A program made the position numbers and the translations under genes. Below are positions 60,377 to 64,000 of a DNA stretch of 64,000 bases, piece by piece. This DNA is from Paraburkholderia haematera. Lineage in GTDB: Bacteria; Pseudomonadota; Gammaproteobacteria; Burkholderiales; Burkholderiaceae. The notes under the pieces were generated by a model that was not told where the DNA came from, made no database searches, and worked only from the letters and a program-made list of their open reading frames with translations. How positions within the stretch are numbered: the stretch's first letter is position 1; each line of letters starts with the position of its first letter. The stretch lies in NCBI RefSeq assembly GCF_905220975.1, contig NZ_CAJNBK010000004.1:1-64000 (forward strand), in the 5' to 3' direction.

Positions 60377-61657
60377 TTACCCGATCGCCAGACCATGTAC
60401 TGGGTCGGACGAATACGACCGGGTAAGTGGAGCAAGATCGAAACGCGCGTCGAACTCGTCGACGAGATAGGCGCCGATCGGCAGCGCGGAGGTCGCCGCC
60501 GGAGAAGGCGCGTTGCATACGTGCAGGCTGCGCTGCGACGAACGGATCAGGAAGTCATGCACCATGCTGCCGTCCGCCATCACGGCCTGCGCGCGTACCC
60601 CGGACGGGTAAGGCTCGAGGTCGGACAGCTCGAGTTCCGGACAGTATCGGCGGCACAGTTCGAGGTAACCCCTTTTCCAAAGCGAGTTGCGCATCTCGAT
60701 GAGCCCCGATGCGCCATGCTTTCCGAGCATCTTCCAGAAGCCCGGGAACGCTGCCATGCCGGCGAGATCCTTCAGATTTGCATCGCGCCAGCGATAGCCC
60801 TCGCGCGCCAGCGCCAGCACGGCGTTTGGACCCACCGTGATATATCCTCCGATCATGCGCGTCAGGTGCACGCCGAGAAAAGGCAGCGCGGGATCTGGCA
60901 CCGGATAGATCAGGTGCTTCACGATGTCGTTCTTCGCCGCTGGCAACCGATAGTATTCGCCGCGAAACGGCACGATCCGAAAGTCTAGATCGACATTGCA
61001 CATCTTCGCGAGGCGGTCCGCCATCAGGCCTGCGCAGACGATGGCGTGCTTCGCCCGGAAGCGGCCGCCCGATGTCTCCGCGGTAATGCCGTTTTCGTCC
61101 TCGTGGAGCGCGTCTACACGCTGGTTCAGCAGAATCTGTGCGCCTCGCTCCTGCGCGAGTCGCGCCATCGTCGTGGTCATGCCCGGATAGTCCGCGATGC
61201 CGCTCGCCGCCACGCGGATCGCCGCGCGCCCCGCGATGCGCGGCTCAAGTTCCCTCAACGCCGCCTCATCGAGCATCTGCGGTTCGAGCCGGTTCTGCTC
61301 GCAACGTGCGTAGAGCGCATTCAGCCTTTCGATTTCGACGTGTTCGGTCGCGACGATCAGCTTGCCGCATTGCTCGACCCGCACGTCATGGCGGCGCGCG
61401 AACTCATAGGTCGCGGCAGCGCCTCGCCTGCAGAAGTCGGCCTTGAGGCTTCCAGGCGCGTAATACACGCCGGCGTGAATCACGCCGCTGTTGTGGCTGG
61501 ACTGGTGAGCCGCGAGTGAGGCCTCCTTCTCGAGCAGCAGCACACTCAGGCCCGGATGACGTTCGATCAGTTGCATGGCCGTCGAGACGCCGACGATGCC
61601 ACCGCCCACAATCAGGACGTCCGCGTCATAGCCGCGGTGATGCTGGACGGTCGTCAT
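60377..61657 (-). CDS. lhgO: L-2-hydroxyglutarate dehydrogenase/oxidase
   Basis: This 426-residue FAD-dependent enzyme oxidises L-2-hydroxyglutarate to 2-oxoglutarate and feeds electrons to the quinone pool. The FAD motif is VLIVGGGIVGVSTAMQLIER, then SSHNSGVIHAGVYYAPGSLK, a block highly typical of LhgO, and GPNAVLALAREGYRW. Its start overlaps the stop of the upstream gene by four bases (61654-61657), so the two are translationally coupled. Together they convert glutarate to 2-oxoglutarate, the lysine-derived glutarate route. Confidence 0.92.
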   Translation of the reverse strand: MTTVQHHRGYDADVLIVGGGIVGVSTAMQLIERHPGLSVLLLEKEASLAAHQSSHNSGVIHAGVYYAPGSLKADFCRRGAAATYEFARRHDVRVEQCGKLIVATEHVEIERLNALYARCEQNRLEPQMLDEAALRELEPRIAGRAAIRVAASGIADYPGMTTTMARLAQERGAQILLNQRVDALHEDENGITAETSGGRFRAKHAIVCAGLMADRLAKMCNVDLDFRIVPFRGEYYRLPAAKNDIVKHLIYPVPDPALPFLGVHLTRMIGGYITVGPNAVLALAREGYRWRDANLKDLAGMAAFPGFWKMLGKHGASGLIEMRNSLWKRGYLELCRRYCPELELSDLEPYPSGVRAQAVMADGSMVHDFLIRSSQRSLHVCNAPSPAATSALPIGAYLVDEFDARFDLAPLTRSYSSDPVHGLAIG

Positions 61658-62589
61658 TGTGCGAACACTCCGCGTTGGCGCATCAGTTCACGATGAAGCG
61701 CCGGATGCTTCTGGAACGGCGCCCGGCCGTGCAGCCAGAAATAATTATTGAGGACTACGAGATCGCCCACGGGAAGCGGTACTTCGCGCGTCGCGGACGA
61801 CGCTTCCATCGAAGCCGACAAGTCGTGCAGATAAACCGCCTCGGCTGATGAACGGGGCTGCACGAATTGATCGATGAACGACATCGCGAGGCCATACTCG
61901 CTCTGGAAGAACACGGGGCGTTCGATCTGCGCGTCGACGTTCTTCGAACCGGGCGCCTTGTAGAGAAACGGCCGGGTGCCGAGTGGATCGTCGAGGAACG
62001 TGTCGCGCTCGCTCCAGTCGTCGATATGCATGAAGCGCGACTCGCCGCCGACCGCGTTCTCTTCCGCGAACTTCATCATGAGCAGCCATTCGGTCGGCTC
62101 GTCGACAAAGGTTCCGTCTGTGTGCAGCGTGAACAGGCGGTATGCCTGACGCAGGTAGGAGTCGCTGTTGTCCGTGTCCTTCACGAGGAAGCGCGCGTAA
62201 TACGTGCCCGACATCGCGTCGTGATTCGCCGGTCCAAGCAGGTACCCGACTGCCGTTCCGAAACGGACGAAGTCGCGAGGGTCGGCGCTCGCGTCCTGGA
62301 CGCCCAGCGTGAATCCTCCGGTGGATCGGTCCCGCACGAGTTGCCGAAGCGCGGAGGCGAATCCGTCGCCGACTGCGCGCTCGAGCGCGTCCGCAACCAT
62401 AAAGCGCATGAACGGCACGTATTCGAGGTTCTGGAGGTCGATGTCTTTGACTGAAGAGAAGAATTTCTGCAGCGCGTCAGGTTGCACCGTGATATGACGC
62501 AGACGTTCGTGATGGGGATGACGCTCGATCGAAAACTTCAGTTGCGAATCGACCGCTGCGGCCATCGGCAATGCTGTGACGGAGCTCAT
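61654..62589 (-). CDS. glaH: Glutarate 2-hydroxylase (CsiD/GlaH)
   Basis: This 311-residue Fe(II)/2-oxoglutarate dioxygenase hydroxylates glutarate to L-2-hydroxyglutarate. The metal ligands are H156 and D158 (LHTDG) and H287 (WLHGRAPF), a few residues off the E. coli CsiD numbers (160, 162, 292). Conserved CsiD blocks include NLEYVPFMRFM and RPFLYKAPGSKNVDAQIERP. It is coupled to lhgO and divergent from a LysR gene with a short intergenic gap. No lysine-to-glutarate genes are in the window. Confidence 0.92.
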   Translation of the reverse strand: MSSVTALPMAAAVDSQLKFSIERHPHHERLRHITVQPDALQKFFSSVKDIDLQNLEYVPFMRFMVADALERAVGDGFASALRQLVRDRSTGGFTLGVQDASADPRDFVRFGTAVGYLLGPANHDAMSGTYYARFLVKDTDNSDSYLRQAYRLFTLHTDGTFVDEPTEWLLMMKFAEENAVGGESRFMHIDDWSERDTFLDDPLGTRPFLYKAPGSKNVDAQIERPVFFQSEYGLAMSFIDQFVQPRSSAEAVYLHDLSASMEASSATREVPLPVGDLVVLNNYFWLHGRAPFQKHPALHRELMRQRGVFAQ

Positions 62590-62688
62590 GAAGGTGTCCT
62601 TGGGAAGAGAGTATGGCTATTTGACTCCTTATCTGTGATTGGTTAAACACGTATAAACTGCGTTTTTATTCGTAGATTGAGATTAAAG
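62590..62688. promoter_or_regulatory. Divergent promoter region glaH / LysR
   Basis: A 99-bp AT-rich gap lies between the two divergent genes. It is the likely binding site of the LysR protein controlling glaH-lhgO. GGTTAAACACGTATAAACTG around 62639-62658 has a T-N11-A type arrangement, but I cannot fix the site. Confidence 0.5.
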
Positions 62689-63618
62689 ATGATCGATAGC
62701 CGGCAAGTCAAACTGTTCGTCGCATTGGCCGAAGATTTGCACTTCGCTCGCACAGCCGACCGGCTCGATATCGCCCAATCGGTGCTCAGCCAGCAGATCA
62801 AGAGGCTCGAAACCGATCTCGGCGTACGGCTGCTCAACCGCAACAAACGCGCGGCGATCACGCTGACCGATGCGGGGGACGTTTTTCTGGTCGAAGCCAA
62901 GGCGGCCTTGCGGCAACTGGAGCGCGCCGACCGCGTCGGGCGTCTGGTAGCAAGAGGAGAAGCAGGTCACGTTGCGCTGGGCTATATCGGCTCGGCCGTG
63001 ACGACCGGGCTGCTGCCCGATACGCTCAGGACATTCAGGATGGCGAGCCCGGACGTCCGCATGCACATCGTGGCGATGGAAACACCGACGCAACTGGAAC
63101 GTTTGTCGGACGGGACCATCGATGTCGGTTTCATTCGGCCCCGCCCGCACTATCCCGATGGAGTCACAGCCAAAGTCGTTCAGCGCGAACGCCTGCTGAT
63201 TGCTCTACCGGCGGACAGCCCGCTGTCGCGTGTGAAAGCCGTGAAGGCTTCCCAGTTGCGGGAGTTGTCATTCATTGCGCCGCAGTTCAATGAGGCTGCC
63301 GGCTTCGCGGAAGATCTCGCCAGACTCGGCCGCGTCGGTGGGTTCGATGCGCAACCGGCGTATCGGGTCAACGATTTCATTACCGCGGTCAGTATGGCGT
63401 CGGCGGGCTATGGCGTAGCCCTTGTGCCTCAATCCATCCAGGGATTCGCTCAACCCGGCGTGGTGTTCAAACCTTTAAGCGACTTCGAAGACCAGGTCGA
63501 AATCGCAGTGGCGTATCGTGTTCGCGAGCATTCGCCTTGCGTGCGGGGGTTCATCGATACAGCGCTGTCATACGGCGGCCTCGCGAAGCGCCAAGGGACG
63601 CGCCGCACGACGCGTTAG
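62689..63618 (+). CDS. LysR-family regulator (CatM/BenM-like), divergent to glaH
   Basis: This is a 309-residue LysR protein from the ATG at 62689 (an in-frame start at 62677 is possible). The winged helix MIDSRQVKLFVALAEDLHFA, then LDIAQSVLSQQIKRLETDLG is of the CatM/BenM/CbbR kind. The effector domain follows from about residue 90. Its position back to back with glaH-lhgO suggests that it senses glutarate or 2-hydroxyglutarate; in Pseudomonas and E. coli these genes are controlled by GcdR and by CsiR (GntR) instead, so this would be another type of control. It overlaps the convergent AraC gene by four bases. Confidence 0.88.
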   Translation: MIDSRQVKLFVALAEDLHFARTADRLDIAQSVLSQQIKRLETDLGVRLLNRNKRAAITLTDAGDVFLVEAKAALRQLERADRVGRLVARGEAGHVALGYIGSAVTTGLLPDTLRTFRMASPDVRMHIVAMETPTQLERLSDGTIDVGFIRPRPHYPDGVTAKVVQRERLLIALPADSPLSRVKAVKASQLRELSFIAPQFNEAAGFAEDLARLGRVGGFDAQPAYRVNDFITAVSMASAGYGVALVPQSIQGFAQPGVVFKPLSDFEDQVEIAVAYRVREHSPCVRGFIDTALSYGGLAKRQGTRRTTR

Positions 63619-64000
63619 CGAGCCTCGTGTGTCGTCTGGCCGCGTACTGCGCCGCGCGTCGCGCGGCTCTCTTTGGCGCTGCAACCGAATTGCCCGTGAT
63701 ACCACCGGGAGAATGCGCTCGGCGCGGAAAAACCGAGCAGAGTCGCCACCTCGGTCAACGGACGATCGCTCTCGATGACATGACGCGTGCTCAGTTCCTT
63801 GCGGACGTCGTTGACGATCGACGAAAAGCTCTGCCCCTGTTCCGCCAGCCGGCGCTGGACCGTGCGGCCCACCACGCCGAGGTGCTCGGCCACCTGTTCG
63901 ATGCCGCACCGTCCACTGGGTAACAACAGCAGGATCGTGCGCCGCACGTCCTCAAGCATGGTCGCCTGCTGCGACAAGACAGACGCGTCCAGCAACTGCT
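63615..64000 (-). CDS. AraC-family regulator, C-terminal part
   Basis: This is the C-terminal part of an AraC-type activator; the gene enters from the right edge, where the frame is still open. The visible 128 residues hold the double helix-turn-helix: IEQVAEHLGVVGRTVQRRLA, then SSIVNDVRKELSTRHVIESD and LTEVATLLGFSAPSAFSRWY, with HGQFGCSAKE at the end. The upstream LEDVRRTILLLLPSG is typical for the OruR/ArgR-like members with a large N-terminal ligand domain. Its target is unknown. It converges on the LysR gene with a four-base overlap. Confidence 0.88.
   Translation of the reverse strand, partial: QLLDASVLSQQATMLEDVRRTILLLLPSGRCGIEQVAEHLGVVGRTVQRRLAEQGQSFSSIVNDVRKELSTRHVIESDRPLTEVATLLGFSAPSAFSRWYHGQFGCSAKESRATRGAVRGQTTHEAR

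Noticed and set aside
1..64000. CRISPR array, tRNA, rRNA or riboswitch
   Set aside because: I looked for regularly spaced repeats, tRNA-like ends with CCA and T-loop patterns, and known leader motifs, and found none that I could support by eye.

Overview
The window looks like chromosome or megaplasmid DNA of a Burkholderia-group betaproteobacterium (Paraburkholderia/Caballeronia/Burkholderia sensu lato). The DNA is GC-rich, and it carries a class I PHA synthase, a Burkholderia-type trimeric porin, many LysR regulators, a VanA/VanB-type oxygenase pair and a fused indolepyruvate ferredoxin oxidoreductase. It reads as an accessory catabolic region: several gene clusters lie side by side with scraps of IS66, IS6 and IS4-type elements and of an integrase. 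I see no rRNA, tRNA or CRISPR array.

Layout. 0-0.7 kb: the end of an IS66 element that cut a VOC-family gene. 1.8-12.3 kb: a plus-strand cluster for an unidentified, probably aromatic, substrate (BKACE C-C cleavage enzyme, alpha/beta hydrolase, cyclase-family hydrolase, small protein, MetA-type outer-membrane protein, glutathione-reductase-like flavoprotein, FMN reductase, LysR, VanA/VanB-like oxygenase). 12.3-13.3 kb: a gene-poor scar with an integrase remnant and three short direct repeats. 13.3-40.8 kb: the most striking part, a locus in which nearly every gene can be tied to D-amino acids or D-residue peptides. It holds an M55 D-aminopeptidase, a DadA-type dehydrogenase, a GPH/MFS transporter, three M81 (MlrC-like) metallopeptidases, an XRE-cupin regulator, a dedicated TonB-ExbB-ExbD-ExbD-TPR operon, a D-threonine-aldolase-type PLP enzyme, three S12 serine hydrolases (two in tandem, D-aminopeptidase type), a tandem pair of IroE-like esterases, D-serine ammonia-lyase, a TonB-dependent receptor and a DUF2817/M14-like peptidase. 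40.8-45.5 kb: fused indolepyruvate ferredoxin oxidoreductase and a divergent LysR. 45.5-49 kb: a deleted IS6 element, an RBBP9-like hydrolase, a quinone oxidoreductase and a second BKACE. 49-58.3 kb: porin, BON protein, two unknown proteins, TauD/TfdA-type dioxygenase, GntR/FCD regulator, MFS transporter and class III CoA-transferase. 58.4-64 kb: phaC, the glutarate hydroxylase / L-2-hydroxyglutarate oxidase pair with a LysR, and a partial AraC regulator.

How the genes may work together. I infer that the 13-41 kb region imports a D-residue-containing peptide or depsipeptide (for example a non-ribosomal lipopeptide, siderophore or microcystin-like cyclic peptide) through its own TonB system. 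It would then open ester bonds, trim the peptide with D-specific peptidases and burn the released D-amino acids. A repeated TGGAAAATT-type motif occurs in front of the MFS gene, M81-1, the XRE-cupin gene, tonB, the second S12 gene, the receptor and M81-3, and it probably marks the XRE-cupin regulon. Two of these sites sit at the same place inside near-identical sigma70-type promoters. A second repeated motif, TTAATGTCGACA, marks a likely GntR regulon at 49.7-55.4 kb. A third, TTCAA-N9-TTGAA, occurs in the first cluster.

Limits: all family assignments are from reading the protein sequences without database searches. Substrates are inferred from family and context, and the regulons from sequence repetition only.
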